From NCBI GenBank assembly GCA_040766325.1, contig JAXGQR010000006.1, positions 62,001-126,000 of the forward strand: a DNA stretch of 64,000 nucleotides, in the 5' to 3' direction. This document shows positions 33,741-42,678 of this stretch, one piece after another (the first letter of the stretch is position 1; every line of letters begins with the position of its first letter). The DNA comes from Dehalobacterium sp040766325. Its GTDB lineage: Bacteria; Bacillota; Dehalobacteriia; Dehalobacteriales; Dehalobacteriaceae. The translations under genes and the position numbers were made by a program. Below the pieces are notes generated by a model. The model had not been told where the DNA came from. It ran no database searches and was given only the letters and a program-made list of their open reading frames with translations.

Positions 33741-34414
33741 ATGAACTACGAATGGCAATGGGATTTTGTATGGGATATCCTGCCCCAGCTGGTGACGAAA
33801 GGTGCTGTTTTAACCATTAAACTTACCACCATGTCGGTTTTAATCGGAACAGCCATTGGGCTGGTAATCGCTTTATTACGTTTATCCGGCTTTAAACCCT
33901 TCAAATGGTTTGCAGTAGCTTACACTGATTTTTTTCGCGGTACGCCTCTTTTGGTCCAGATTATGATTGTGCAATACGCTTTACCCATCGTTTTTGGCTA
34001 TGTACCTAATCTTTGGGTCAATGCCGTGGCTGCTTTAAGTGTGAACAGCGGAGCTTATGTGGCGGAAATCTTTCGTGCGGGAATTCAGTCCATTGACAAA
34101 GGCCAAATGGAGGCAGCTCGCAGTCTGGGTATGAGCCGTGCACAAAGTATGCGCTATGTTATTTTGCCCAGGCCTTCAAAATCAGCATCCCTCCTCTGGG
34201 CAATGAATTTATCGCCTTGCTAAAGGATTCCTCCTTAGTAAGCATCATTGGTTTTCAAGAATTAATGAATACAGGGAAATTAATTGTGGGCCGACAGCCG
34301 CGCGTGTTGGAGACCTATTTGACCGTTGCGGTTCTTTATTTGATTATGACCATGAGCATCTCGCAGTTGGTGGCCTATGCCGAAAGGAGGTTGCATACTG
34401 GTGATAGTCACTAA
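33741..34414 (+). pseudogene. Polar amino-acid ABC transporter permease, one-base frameshift
   Basis: HisM/GlnP-type permease, about 224 aa when repaired. The first frame runs from ATG 33741 (behind AAGGAGG) through TTMSVLIGTAIGLVIALLRL, DFFRGTPLLVQIMIVQYALP and the EAA loop EAARSLGMSRAQSMRYVILP, then goes out of frame. Adding one C to the CCC at 34167-34169 restores the expected QAFKISIPPLGNEFIALL and joins the second frame, KDSSLVSIIGFQELMNTG, which ends at 34414. It is either a real null mutation or a homopolymer consensus error. Intact binding-protein and ATPase neighbours favour an error or a very recent event. Confidence 0.88.
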
Positions 34415-35126
34415 AAACTTATCAAAGAATTTCGGTTCATTAAAAGTTCTACGTAATATTTCGACGGAGATTAAGGATCAGGAGGTGGTGGTTGTCATTG
34501 GACCCAGCGGCTCGGGGAAAAGCACTTTCCTGCGCTGCTTAAACCTTTTGGAAGTCCCAAGTTCCGGCGAAATTATCATCAACGGAGTTTCCGTAACTGA
34601 TAAAAAAACCAATATTAATCGGCTGCGGGAAGATGTAGGGATGGTTTTCCAGCGCTTTAATCTTTTTCCCCATATGACGGTGTTACAAAACGTAACTTTG
34701 GCACCGATGAAGGTGCGTAAAATGTCTAAGCAGGATGCGGACAAACTAAGTCTGGCCTTATTAGATAAAGTGGGACTAAGCGATAAAGCTTATGTTTATC
34801 CCGATCAACTTTCCGGCGGACAAATGCAGCGCGTTGCCATTGCCCGGGCTTTGGCCATGAAACCGAAGGTGATGCTTTTTGATGAGCCCACCTCGGCATT
34901 AGATCCGGAAATGGTGGGAGAAGTATTAGCGGTGATGAAAGATCTGGCCTTGGAGGGGATGACCATGGTTGTGGTGACCCATGAAATGGGCTTTGCTAAA
35001 GAGGTCGGTGACCGGGTTCTATTTATGGATGAAGGAATAATTGTTGAAGAAGGAAAACCGGAAGAAATCTTTAATAATCCGCAAAATGAACGCACCCAAA
35101 GCTTCCTCAGTAAAATTTTAATATAA
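34401..35126 (+). CDS. Polar amino-acid ABC transporter ATP-binding protein
   Basis: GlnQ/HisP-type ATPase of 241 aa. Walker A is GPSGSGKSTFLRC, signature LSGGQMQRVAIARAL, Walker B MLFDEPTSALDP and the switch His lies in VVVTHEMGFAKEV. It energises the permease encoded just upstream and overlaps its 3' end by 14 bp. GTG 34401 is selected: AAAGGAGG lies 10 bp upstream and the protein then begins MIVTKNLSKNFG, as in relatives. Cytosolic face of the membrane. Confidence 0.95.
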   Translation: MIVTKNLSKNFGSLKVLRNISTEIKDQEVVVVIGPSGSGKSTFLRCLNLLEVPSSGEIIINGVSVTDKKTNINRLREDVGMVFQRFNLFPHMTVLQNVTLAPMKVRKMSKQDADKLSLALLDKVGLSDKAYVYPDQLSGGQMQRVAIARALAMKPKVMLFDEPTSALDPEMVGEVLAVMKDLALEGMTMVVVTHEMGFAKEVGDRVLFMDEGIIVEEGKPEEIFNNPQNERTQSFLSKILI

Positions 35127-35230
35127 CCTACTTTACCTTGAATAAGCTAACTGTACATCAAGATAGCTTGGGGGTCCCTTAGTTTTTTAGAAAATAATTA
35201 GAAAAAACATGGGTAAACTTCAAACTTGTT

Positions 35231-35259
35231 GCAGGGTTTTTTATAAATTGGGGGAATAT
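35231..35259 (+). promoter_or_regulatory. Candidate SigH-type promoter for hpf
   Basis: GCAGGGTTT (35231-35239) and GGGGAATAT (35251-35259) with an 11-bp spacer fit the SigH pattern RnAGGAwWW-N11/12-RnnGAATww with one mismatch. In B. subtilis the hpf homologue yvyD is read by SigH and SigB. A TATAAT at 35266 has no -35 partner. Confidence 0.45.
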
Positions 35260-35292
35260 TAATAGTATAATAACGGTGAAGGAGATGAAGCT

Positions 35293-35814
35293 ATGAAAAT
35301 CATTCTTAAAGGCCGTAATACTGAGGTCACTCAGGCTCTCCGCGACTATGCTGAGAAACGATTAGGAAAGTTAAGCAAGTATATTGAGAATTTAGACGAG
35401 GTTTATGTGACATTATTAGTGGAAAAGGATCGCCACCGTGTAGAAGTCACCATCCCACTGAATGGTTTAATTATTAGAGGTGAGGAAGAAACCTCCGATA
35501 TGTATAGCTCCATAGATCTGGTTGAAGAAAAATTGGAAAAACAAATTGAAAAATATAAAACACGGATTAACAAAAAAACTAAGAATAAAACTATCCGGGA
35601 TATGCAAGTTACCTACGAACCCGAACCGAATGAACCAAGAGTGGTGCGCAATAAAAGATTCCTCATCAAACCTATGCCAACGGAAGAAGCAATTTTGCAG
35701 ATGAACTTGTTAGGACACAGTTTCTACGTTTTTACTAATGACGAAACAGAAGAGATAAATGTGGTTTATCGCAGAAAAGATGGCAACTATGGTTTGATCG
35801 AACCGGATTTTTAA
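35293..35814 (+). CDS. hpf: Ribosome hibernation promoting factor, long form
   Basis: Long HPF of 173 aa. The N-terminal S30AE/YfiA domain (about 1-100; MKIILKGRNTEVTQALRDYA, KLSKYIENLDEVYVTLLVEK) binds the 30S decoding channel. A linker leads to the C-terminal dimerisation domain (about 115-173; RFLIKPMPTEEAILQMNLLG, HSFYVFTNDETEEINVVYRR). The long form dimerises 70S ribosomes to 100S particles in stationary phase. GGAGATG lies before ATG 35293. Monocistronic with a strong terminator, and a candidate SigH promoter matches its stationary-phase role. Confidence 0.96.
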   Translation: MKIILKGRNTEVTQALRDYAEKRLGKLSKYIENLDEVYVTLLVEKDRHRVEVTIPLNGLIIRGEEETSDMYSSIDLVEEKLEKQIEKYKTRINKKTKNKTIRDMQVTYEPEPNEPRVVRNKRFLIKPMPTEEAILQMNLLGHSFYVFTNDETEEINVVYRRKDGNYGLIEPDF

Positions 35815-35828
35815 TAAAGCGAATGCGA

Positions 35829-35867
35829 AAGAAAAGGCTGAGCCATTGCTCGGCCTTTTCTTTTTTC
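35829..35867 (+). terminator. Intrinsic terminator after hpf
   Basis: Long stem GAAAAGGC-T-GAGC / GCTC-G-GCCTTTTC with a CATT loop, then TTTTTT. Confidence 0.88.
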
Positions 35868-36013
35868 CCCATAGTGCGGTTTGGATGAGCATACGTATTT
35901 TTGAGGAAAAATAATTTAAAAAAGGGAATTCACATATTTGGTCGAATTGAATATGAGGTGTCTGCAAATTTGTTTCAATGGGCTTGAAGTTATGTGGACT
36001 GGGGGGAAGCGTG

Positions 36014-36676
36014 TTGGCGGAGATTGATACTTTGCATGCAAATGAGCAGATGTATGAAAATCTTCTAAATAAGATCAAGGATGTGCTGGGATCTCGGATT
36101 AAATTGAATCGAGAGGGAGCATTTGAGGAGATTCATATCATATCAAATCAAGCAAGAAGTCCCAAGCAAATTGTACGGGATGTGGAGACGGTCATGTTAG
36201 TTAATTGTGGTATTACCTTGGATCATAAGATTGTCAGTGTCGTGCAAATTCCTGAGAATTCCTTAGAGCAAGGTGCAGCCAACAATCGACTATGTCTGAA
36301 TAAAATTACCACTTCTATAACAAAAGAATTTTTCGAAGTTACGGTGCAGTTGTCTTTGAAAGATCGTCTATTTGCAGGTAAGGTGCAGGCGGTTAATTCT
36401 CCTAGTCGTCGTTTACGTACTATCGCAGAAGCTACCTTACAGGCCTTAATGGAGTACCTTGACAGTGATAAGATACAATCTTCCATCGATGAAATTACCC
36501 AGGTAAAATTAGGTGAAAATAATCTCATTCTTGTTTCAGTATATCTTGCTTCCGGGGGCGTGGGGGAGACTCTCATCGGGACCTCTTTGATTAAGAATAA
36601 TGATCAAGAAGCAGTCTGTAAGGCAGTTTTAAGTGCCATCAATCGAAAAATAACTTGTTTTTCTAGTACGAGATAG
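36014..36676 (+). CDS. Uncharacterised conserved-looking protein, 220 aa
   Basis: I do not recognise a named family. No signal or membrane segment is seen. The N-terminal third has the strongly patterned stretch EEIHIISNQARSPKQIVRDV followed by ETVMLVNCGITLDHKIVSVV. The second half is a mixed alpha/beta unit (VTVQLSLKDRLFAGKVQAVN, then LRTIAEATLQALMEYLDSDK), with LILVSVYLASGGVGETLIGT near the end. That looks like two related alpha/beta halves. TTG 36014 is chosen behind GGGGGGAAG; in-frame GTG 36011 and an upstream start at 35978 are alternatives. It lies alone between hpf and an HD-GYP gene. Confidence 0.75.
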   Translation: MAEIDTLHANEQMYENLLNKIKDVLGSRIKLNREGAFEEIHIISNQARSPKQIVRDVETVMLVNCGITLDHKIVSVVQIPENSLEQGAANNRLCLNKITTSITKEFFEVTVQLSLKDRLFAGKVQAVNSPSRRLRTIAEATLQALMEYLDSDKIQSSIDEITQVKLGENNLILVSVYLASGGVGETLIGTSLIKNNDQEAVCKAVLSAINRKITCFSSTR

Positions 36677-36796
36677 AATAGATTTGGGCCGATGCCTTTT
36701 TAGAAGTAAATTCATATTTTTCGTCCCTGAGCGAAGCGGAAGAGACCGTATGATTAGCGGAAGTTCGGATCAATCCGCAGGGGAGGGATATGAGCA

Positions 36797-36874
36797 GTGA
36801 AGGTAACATTATTCAAAATTTTAATTACCTTGTCTACATTAGTTTTGGCCGGTGGCGCCAAAATGAGATGGTAA
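36797..36874 (+). CDS. Possible 25-aa hydrophobic peptide
   Basis: GTG 36797 to TAA 36874 encodes MKVTLFKILITLSTLVLAGG plus five residues, an amphipathic or membrane-like peptide behind GGGAGGGA (10-bp spacing). An overlapping ATG frame from 36790 gives 30 less plausible residues. Only the ribosome site and composition support it. The rest of 36677-36917 shows a small GCGGA/TCCGC hairpin and no known riboswitch. Confidence 0.25.
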   Translation: MKVTLFKILITLSTLVLAGGAKMRW

Positions 36875-36917
36875 AAGTGTAATTAGGCATTCGGCCCATA
36901 ATTATTGGAGTAAGGAA

Positions 36918-38165
36918 ATGAATAAATTGCCCTTAAAAGTGAAAAATTATATCGCTTTGGTCGCTCTGGCCGGGATATTCTTTGTTTATTTGTATGTTCC
37001 CCGGTTTCATGTTGCCCAGGAAGATCTTTTAGGGTTCATCCTGTTCTTTTTGTTAGGCGTTTTTTCAGAATATATGGCGGTGACCATGCCATTTGTCGGG
37101 ATGATTTCTGTAACTTTTGCCATTGATCTGGCAGCAATTATGATCTTTGGCATTCCGGGAGCGATCATCATCACCTCTCTGGGATATATCGGTTCCTTGA
37201 TTTTAGATATTAAATCCCGGGAGCGTTCTCTGGATAAATTCATTTTTAATTTATCCCTGTTTATTGTCACGGTTACCATTAGTGGATGGGCTTATCAAAA
37301 TGCTTTAAGTTTTTTGGGGGATAAGGATCATTGGCATTTTATCGCTACTCTTTCGGCCGCCCTCGTTTTTTATTTCGTCAATGCTACTCTCTTGGCAATT
37401 TTGTTTTCTCTTTTGCGGGGGAAGTCCTTAGGGACAATTTGGATCATGAATATGCGCTGGGCGGTACCTAATTTTGCGGTCCTGGCGCCCATTGGTTATA
37501 TGTTGGCTTATATTTATCCCCATGTAGGCGCTTTAGGTATTTTGTTTTTTTTCCTGCCTTTATTGTTGGCGCGTCATACCTTTAAGCTGTATATGGATAT
37601 GCGTAATATGTATTTAAACTCCATCAAAAGCATGGCCAAGATTATTGATGCCAAAGACCATTATACAGCGGGTCATTCGGAACGAGTGACCAAATATGCC
37701 TTGATGATTTGTCATGAGTTGGGATTGGATGATGAATATATAGAAAATCTTAAGGATATTGCCTTGCTCCATGATATTGGCAAAATTGGCATTTCGGAGG
37801 GGATATTAAACAAGCCGGGACGTTTAACGGAAATTGAATACAATAAAATGAAAACCCATTCCTCACTCGGCTATGATATTGTGAAAAATATTCCCTTTCT
37901 CAAAAATCCTGAGATATGTAAATATCATCACGAACGCATCGATGGTGAGGGTTATCCTGAAGGCTTAAGAGGGGAGCAGATACCCTTGGGTGCACGTATT
38001 ATCGCAGTTGCAGATGCCTTTGATGCAATGACGACCAATCGCCCTTATCGCCAAGGAGTGGAGATCGCCGTTGCGTTACAAGAGCTGGAAAGATGTCAAG
38101 GAACCCAGTTTGATCAAAAGGTTGTGGCTGCCTTGAAGCGGGCGATAAAAAACATGCAATCCTGA
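36918..38165 (+). CDS. Membrane HD-GYP domain phosphodiesterase
   Basis: Protein of 415 aa. Residues 1-220 form about seven membrane helices. An HD-GYP domain follows with HSERVTKYALMICHELG, the HD pair in LLHDIGKIGI, KTHSSLGYDI, HHERIDGEGYPEGLRGE (HHExxDGxGYP) and DAFDAMTTNRPYR. HD-GYP enzymes break down c-di-GMP to pGpG or GMP, with metal bound by the His/Asp residues; all expected ligands appear intact. The membrane part looks like a sensor and has no domain I can name. It precedes a DUF5317 membrane gene by 44 bp, an arrangement suggesting a joint function. Confidence 0.92.
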   Translation: MNKLPLKVKNYIALVALAGIFFVYLYVPRFHVAQEDLLGFILFFLLGVFSEYMAVTMPFVGMISVTFAIDLAAIMIFGIPGAIIITSLGYIGSLILDIKSRERSLDKFIFNLSLFIVTVTISGWAYQNALSFLGDKDHWHFIATLSAALVFYFVNATLLAILFSLLRGKSLGTIWIMNMRWAVPNFAVLAPIGYMLAYIYPHVGALGILFFFLPLLLARHTFKLYMDMRNMYLNSIKSMAKIIDAKDHYTAGHSERVTKYALMICHELGLDDEYIENLKDIALLHDIGKIGISEGILNKPGRLTEIEYNKMKTHSSLGYDIVKNIPFLKNPEICKYHHERIDGEGYPEGLRGEQIPLGARIIAVADAFDAMTTNRPYRQGVEIAVALQELERCQGTQFDQKVVAALKRAIKNMQS

Positions 38166-38209
38166 GAATAAACTCTTCTATAGTGATTAAATAATTAAGA
38201 GGTGAAGGA

Positions 38210-38779
38210 ATGCTCTATGAAGCCATATTTTTAGCCCTGATTGCCGGATGGGTGGCCAAGGGGAAAATTTTAAATTTAGCACATCTCAAGCTTAATCATA
38301 TTTGGCTCGTGTTTGCTGCTTTTATCATCCAATTTGGCATGGAATACCTTGGGGGAAGAGGTCTTAGATTTGTTTTTGATTATTCCTTGGTACTCCATGG
38401 TTTTTCCTACCTTTTGCTCTTTCTTTTTCTTTGGTTAAACAGGCATCTGCCGGGAGTTGTTCTTTTATCCCTGGGCTTTATACTGAATTTTCTAGTGATC
38501 ATGGTTAATGGTGGGGCCATGCCGGTGAAATTGGAGGGATTAGATCCGGCCTATGTATCGATGCTTAAGAACAATGAGCTGCCCACCTACCGTATTTTAG
38601 ACAGCACTACAATATTACCCTGGTTAGCGGATGTGATGATAAATCCTTGGCCCATCGGAAAAGCATTCAGTATTGGAGATGTTTTTATTGCTATAGGCAT
38701 TTTTTGGCTGGTATTTAAAACCATGCAGCAACCTATGCCACCGACAAAAGTGATTTCGGTGCGCAGTATGAAACTATGA
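38210..38779 (+). CDS. DUF5317 family membrane protein
   Basis: Hydrophobic protein of 189 aa with about five membrane segments and the motif NFLVIMVNGGAMPVKLEGLD in the middle, followed by YRILDSTTILPWLADVM. The spacing, ribosome site (GAGGTGAAGGA) and 44-bp gap place it in one unit with the HD-GYP gene. No function is known for the family. Confidence 0.85.
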   Translation: MLYEAIFLALIAGWVAKGKILNLAHLKLNHIWLVFAAFIIQFGMEYLGGRGLRFVFDYSLVLHGFSYLLLFLFLWLNRHLPGVVLLSLGFILNFLVIMVNGGAMPVKLEGLDPAYVSMLKNNELPTYRILDSTTILPWLADVMINPWPIGKAFSIGDVFIAIGIFWLVFKTMQQPMPPTKVISVRSMKL

Positions 38780-38787
38780 ACCATACC

Positions 38788-38816
38788 TTGAACATCAACA
38801 CTTAAGATGATAAAAT
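38788..38816 (+). promoter_or_regulatory. Candidate promoter of secA
   Basis: TTGAAC (38788-38793) and TAAAAT (38811-38816) with 17-bp spacing, about 100 bp before the secA start. Confidence 0.5.
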
Positions 38817-38835
38817 ATATTGATGCCATTGATAT

Positions 38836-38860
38836 TAAGGAACCTAATGGTTCCTTATTT
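38836..38860 (+). terminator. Hairpin in the secA leader
   Basis: Perfect 9-bp stem TAAGGAACC/GGTTCCTTA with a 4-nt loop and a weak T tail. It sits downstream of the candidate secA promoter, so it may terminate the upstream unit or attenuate secA. Confidence 0.5.
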
Positions 38861-38920
38861 GTCATTTATCATATAGTTGCTCCCTTCTAGGGAGATTTTG
38901 GTTAGGTGAGGTGGATAGGT

Positions 38921-41530
38921 ATGATAAAATTTATTAAGAACCTCTTTGACGATAATGCTAAGGACATTAAGAAATATAGTAAAGTTGTGGAAAAAATCAA
39001 TGATTTGGAAAAGGAGATGGAAAAACTCTCCCCAGCGGAGTTGCAGGGAAAAACCGGAGAATTTAAAAAGCGGCTTCAGGACGGGGCAACCCTTAAAGAA
39101 ATTTTACCGGAAGCTTTTGCCGTAACCCGGGAGGCCTCCCGCCGGGTTTTAGGTATGCGTCACTTCGATGTCCAGCTCATTGGTGGTATGGTGCTTCATG
39201 ATGGTCGCATTGCAGAAATGAAAACAGGGGAAGGGAAAACCTTAGTTGCCACCTTACCTGTTTATTTAAATGCCTTGACTGGTAAAGGAGTACATGTAAT
39301 CACGGTGAATGATTATCTCGCCACTCGTGACTCTGAGTGGATGGGGCAAATCTATCGCTTTTTAGGTTTAACAGTAGGTCTGGTTGTACATGGGATGGAT
39401 AGTAGTGAAAAAAAGGCGGCATATGGTGCCGATGTAACTTATGGTACCAATAATGAATTCGGCTTTGATTATTTAAGAGACAATATGGCGATTCGTGCCG
39501 AAGATATGGTGCAAAGGGAATTGAATTTTGCCATTGTGGACGAGGTGGACAGCATTCTCATTGATGAAGCTCGTACGCCTTTGATTATCTCCGGTCAAGC
39601 CGATAAGCCGACCCAATTATATATGACGGTAGCCAAGGTGATCCCCCGTTTAAAAAACGAAGAGGATTATACCATCGATGAGAAGGCCCGCACCGCAGTC
39701 CTGACAGAGCAAGGGGTAGCCAGGGTGGAACAATTGCTGGGGGTGGAAAACCTTTATGATGACAATAATATCGAAATCAGTCATCATATCAATCAAGCCT
39801 TAAAAGCTCATACCTTGTTTAAAAGGGATCGGGACTATGTGGTAAAAGATGGAGAAGTTATTATTGTGGATGAGTTTACCGGTCGTTTGATGTTTGGACG
39901 GCGGTATAGCGAAGGATTGCATCAGGCCATCGAGGCCAAGGAAGGTGTGAAAATTGAGCGGGAATCTCAGACCTTAGCAACCATCACCTTCCAGAATTAT
40001 TTTCGCATGTATAATAAGCTGGCGGGAATGACAGGGACTGCCCGGACAGAAGAAGAAGAATTTCGTAAAATCTATGGGATGGATGTAGTGGAGGTACCTA
40101 CCAATCGACCGATGGTGCGTAAGGATTTTCCCGATGTGGTCTATCGCACGAAAAAGGGCAAAATGGACGCAGTAGTAGAAGAAATCGCTACCCATCATAC
40201 AAAAGGGCAGCCAGTTTTGGTGGGCACGATCTCCATTGAAACTTCTGAGCAATTTAGCGTCGCTTTAAAAAAACGGGGCATCCCCCATCAGGTTTTGAAT
40301 GCAAAATACCACGAAATGGAAGCAGAAATCGTGGCCCAAGCCGGCCGCCTCAATGCTGTAACTATAGCCACCAACATGGCCGGGCGAGGAACAGATATTA
40401 TTTTAGGTGGAAATCCGGAATTTTTGGCGCAAGCGGAAATTAAAAAATCAGGTGACGACAAAACGGATCAAGATCTCGAGGAGCTTATCTGCCGCTATAA
40501 AGAACAAACGGAGCATGAAGGACATCAAGTGGTTGCTCTGGGCGGACTGCATATTATCGGCACGGAACGACATGAAAGTAGACGTATTGATAATCAGCTA
40601 CGCGGCCGTTCCGGGCGTCAAGGAGATCCGGGCTCCAGCAAGTTTTTTATTTCCATGGAGGACGATTTAATGCGCCTTTTTGGGGCCGATAATGTGACCG
40701 GGATGATGGATAAAATAGGAATGGATGATACCATGCCCATTGACCATCCCCTTATTTCCAAGTCTATTGAAACGGCCCAAAAGCGTGTGGAAGCGAAAAA
40801 CTTTGATCTCAGAAAGAATGTGCTGGAATATGATGATGTGATGAATCAGCAACGAGAAGTGATTTATCAACAACGGCGCCAAGTTCTCACCGGGGAAAAT
40901 CTCAAGGAGACCATTTTAGGGATGATTCATGATGTGGTGGGACGCACCGTATCATCTTTCAGTGGAGGAAGCAATTATCCTGAGGAATGGGATTTAAAAG
41001 GATTGTTAGGTGGGATAGAGCTTTTTTTGCCCCAGCATCAATTATCCGAAGATGACTTAAAAATGCTCAGCAAAGATGAAATTCTGGCCATGCTGGAGGA
41101 GCAGGCCCTTGATTATTATGAAAAAAGGGAAGCTGCCCTTTCTTCTGAGACGATGCGTGAATTGGAACGTTTAGTCATTCTTAAAGTCGTGGATAGCAAA
41201 TGGATGGATCATTTAGATGCTATGGATCAACTGCGTCAGGGCATCGGTCTGCGGGCATATGGGCAGAAGAATCCTTTAGTGGAATACAAATTCGAGGCCT
41301 ATGATATGTTCCAAATTATGATTGATGATATTCAGTCGGAAGTGGTCCGTTATCTGATGCGGGTCGATGTGATGGAAGCCCCGAAAGAGCGGGAGCATGT
41401 CACGGAAAATCGCAGCGATGATGGCATAGAGCCGGTAAAAAAGCCGATTCGTAAGGAACATCAGGTAGGACGCAACGAGCCTTGTCCTTGTGGTAGTGGA
41501 AAGAAATATAAGAAGTGTTGTGGGAGCTAA
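38921..41530 (+). CDS. secA: Preprotein translocase ATPase SecA
   Basis: Motor of the Sec export pathway, 869 aa. NBD1 has Walker A in MKTGEGKTLVATLPVYLNAL and the DEAD-like VDEVDSILIDEARTPLIISG. NBD2 has TNMAGRGTDIILGG and GGLHIIGTERHESRRIDNQL, then RGRSGRQGDPGSSKF. The C-terminal zinc/SecB-type tail CPCGSGKKYKKCCGS is intact. ATG 38921 follows AGGTGAGGTGG; an in-frame GTG at 38906 would start inside this site. It is followed after 28 bp by prfB, the order also known from Bacillus. Essential gene; peripheral membrane and ribosome-associated. Confidence 0.98.
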   Translation: MIKFIKNLFDDNAKDIKKYSKVVEKINDLEKEMEKLSPAELQGKTGEFKKRLQDGATLKEILPEAFAVTREASRRVLGMRHFDVQLIGGMVLHDGRIAEMKTGEGKTLVATLPVYLNALTGKGVHVITVNDYLATRDSEWMGQIYRFLGLTVGLVVHGMDSSEKKAAYGADVTYGTNNEFGFDYLRDNMAIRAEDMVQRELNFAIVDEVDSILIDEARTPLIISGQADKPTQLYMTVAKVIPRLKNEEDYTIDEKARTAVLTEQGVARVEQLLGVENLYDDNNIEISHHINQALKAHTLFKRDRDYVVKDGEVIIVDEFTGRLMFGRRYSEGLHQAIEAKEGVKIERESQTLATITFQNYFRMYNKLAGMTGTARTEEEEFRKIYGMDVVEVPTNRPMVRKDFPDVVYRTKKGKMDAVVEEIATHHTKGQPVLVGTISIETSEQFSVALKKRGIPHQVLNAKYHEMEAEIVAQAGRLNAVTIATNMAGRGTDIILGGNPEFLAQAEIKKSGDDKTDQDLEELICRYKEQTEHEGHQVVALGGLHIIGTERHESRRIDNQLRGRSGRQGDPGSSKFFISMEDDLMRLFGADNVTGMMDKIGMDDTMPIDHPLISKSIETAQKRVEAKNFDLRKNVLEYDDVMNQQREVIYQQRRQVLTGENLKETILGMIHDVVGRTVSSFSGGSNYPEEWDLKGLLGGIELFLPQHQLSEDDLKMLSKDEILAMLEEQALDYYEKREAALSSETMRELERLVILKVVDSKWMDHLDAMDQLRQGIGLRAYGQKNPLVEYKFEAYDMFQIMIDDIQSEVVRYLMRVDVMEAPKEREHVTENRSDDGIEPVKKPIRKEHQVGRNEPCPCGSGKKYKKCCGS

Positions 41531-41558
41531 AAAATCCCTAATGAAAGGAGTGGTGTTC

Positions 41559-42663
41559 GTGCTGGAAGAATTAAAAAAAGACATAGAAGAGGCGGGCAAC
41601 CGTTTGGAGAAATTGAGGGTTTCCCTTTGACATCCCTCAAAAAGAGAAAGAAGTAAGAGCGTTGGAGGAAATGACCACAGGCGTGGACTTCTGGGATGAG
41701 CAGGACAAAGCCCAAAAAGTACTGCAACGGGTCAATTACTTAAAGGACCGCATAAGTGTCTTTAATCAATTAGCAGTTCGGTTTGAGGATATTCAGGTGC
41801 TTTGGGAACTTGGCATGGAGGAAAATGATAAATCCGTGGAAGGAGAGATTGTAGGACAACTGAAGGGGTTGGTCAAAGCATTATCCTCCCTGGAGTTGGA
41901 AGTGCTCTTATCAGGCCCCTATGACAGCCATGATGCGATAATTGCGCTCCATGCGGGAGCAGGTGGCACGGAAGCCCAGGATTGGGTATCCATGTTAATG
42001 CGCATGTATACTCGTTACTGTGAAAGAGCAGGCTATAAAGTAGAGGTTATGGATTATTTAGCGGGAGATGAAGCCGGTGTCAAAAGCGTCACCCTTGGGA
42101 TCGCGGGCATTAATGCCTACGGTTATCTAAAATCAGAGAAGGGGGTGCATCGCCTGGTGCGGATTTCTCCCTTTGATACCAACGGCAGAAGGCACACTTC
42201 TTTTGCATCTGTCGATGTCTTACCTCAGGTAGAGTATGATGATGAGGTGGAAATTGATCCTGATGACCTGCGGGTGGATACCTATCGTTCCAGCGGCAAG
42301 GGTGGCCAGCATCTAAATAAGACAGACTCTGCGGTGCGCATTACCCATCTGCCTACAGGCATTGTCGTTCAATGTCAGGATGAACGATCTCAGCATGCGA
42401 ATCGGGATAAGGCCATGCGCTTACTGCGTGCCCAGTTATTACAACGCAAACTGCAAGATCAGGAAAAAGAATTGCTGGAGTTAAGAGGCGATCAGCAGGA
42501 AATCGGCTGGGGCAGTCAAATCCGCTCTTATGTTTTTCATCCTTACCGCTTGATTAAAGACCACCGTACCGGGCTGGAAGTGGGTAATATCGAGGCCGTG
42601 ATGGACGGAGAATTGGATGATTTTATTGCGGCCTATCTCCAAAAATTTCGAAGACGAGACTAA
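41559..42663 (+). CDS. prfB: Peptide chain release factor 2 with programmed +1 frameshift
   Basis: RF2 of 367 aa read from two frames. Frame 1 starts at GTG 41559 (behind AAAGGAG), encodes 23 residues ending LRVSL and reaches TGA at 41628-41630. The slip site CTT-TGA-C is preceded by the Shine-Dalgarno-like GAGGG, the classical autoregulatory design in which low RF2 promotes slipping. The +1 frame continues DIPQKEKEVRALEEM to 42663. The stop-codon recognition motif SPF is in VRISPFDTNGRRH, and GGQ is in SSGKGGQHLNKTDSAVRITH. This frameshift is functional, unlike the breaks in yitT and the permease. Confidence 0.96.
41615..41631 (+). promoter_or_regulatory. prfB recoding site
   Basis: The internal GAGGG, followed by TTTCC and CTTTGAC, directs a +1 shift at codon CTT over the TGA stop of RF2. 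Confidence 0.93.
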
Positions 42664-42678
42664 TTTTCGTGTGGTGGA

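Noticed and set aside
35127..35220. Terminator after the amino-acid ABC ATPase gene
   Set aside because: The AAGCTA/TAGCTT stem is short and its T run lies about 12 nt away, so I could not support it.
36700..36790. Riboswitch before the HD-GYP gene
   Set aside because: I compared it from memory with c-di-GMP-I, c-di-AMP, SAM, fluoride and guanidine consensus blocks and found no match beyond a small hairpin.
41559..41630. prfB as a broken gene
   Set aside because: The in-frame TGA sits in the known CTTTGAC recoding context, so it is programmed, not a mutation.
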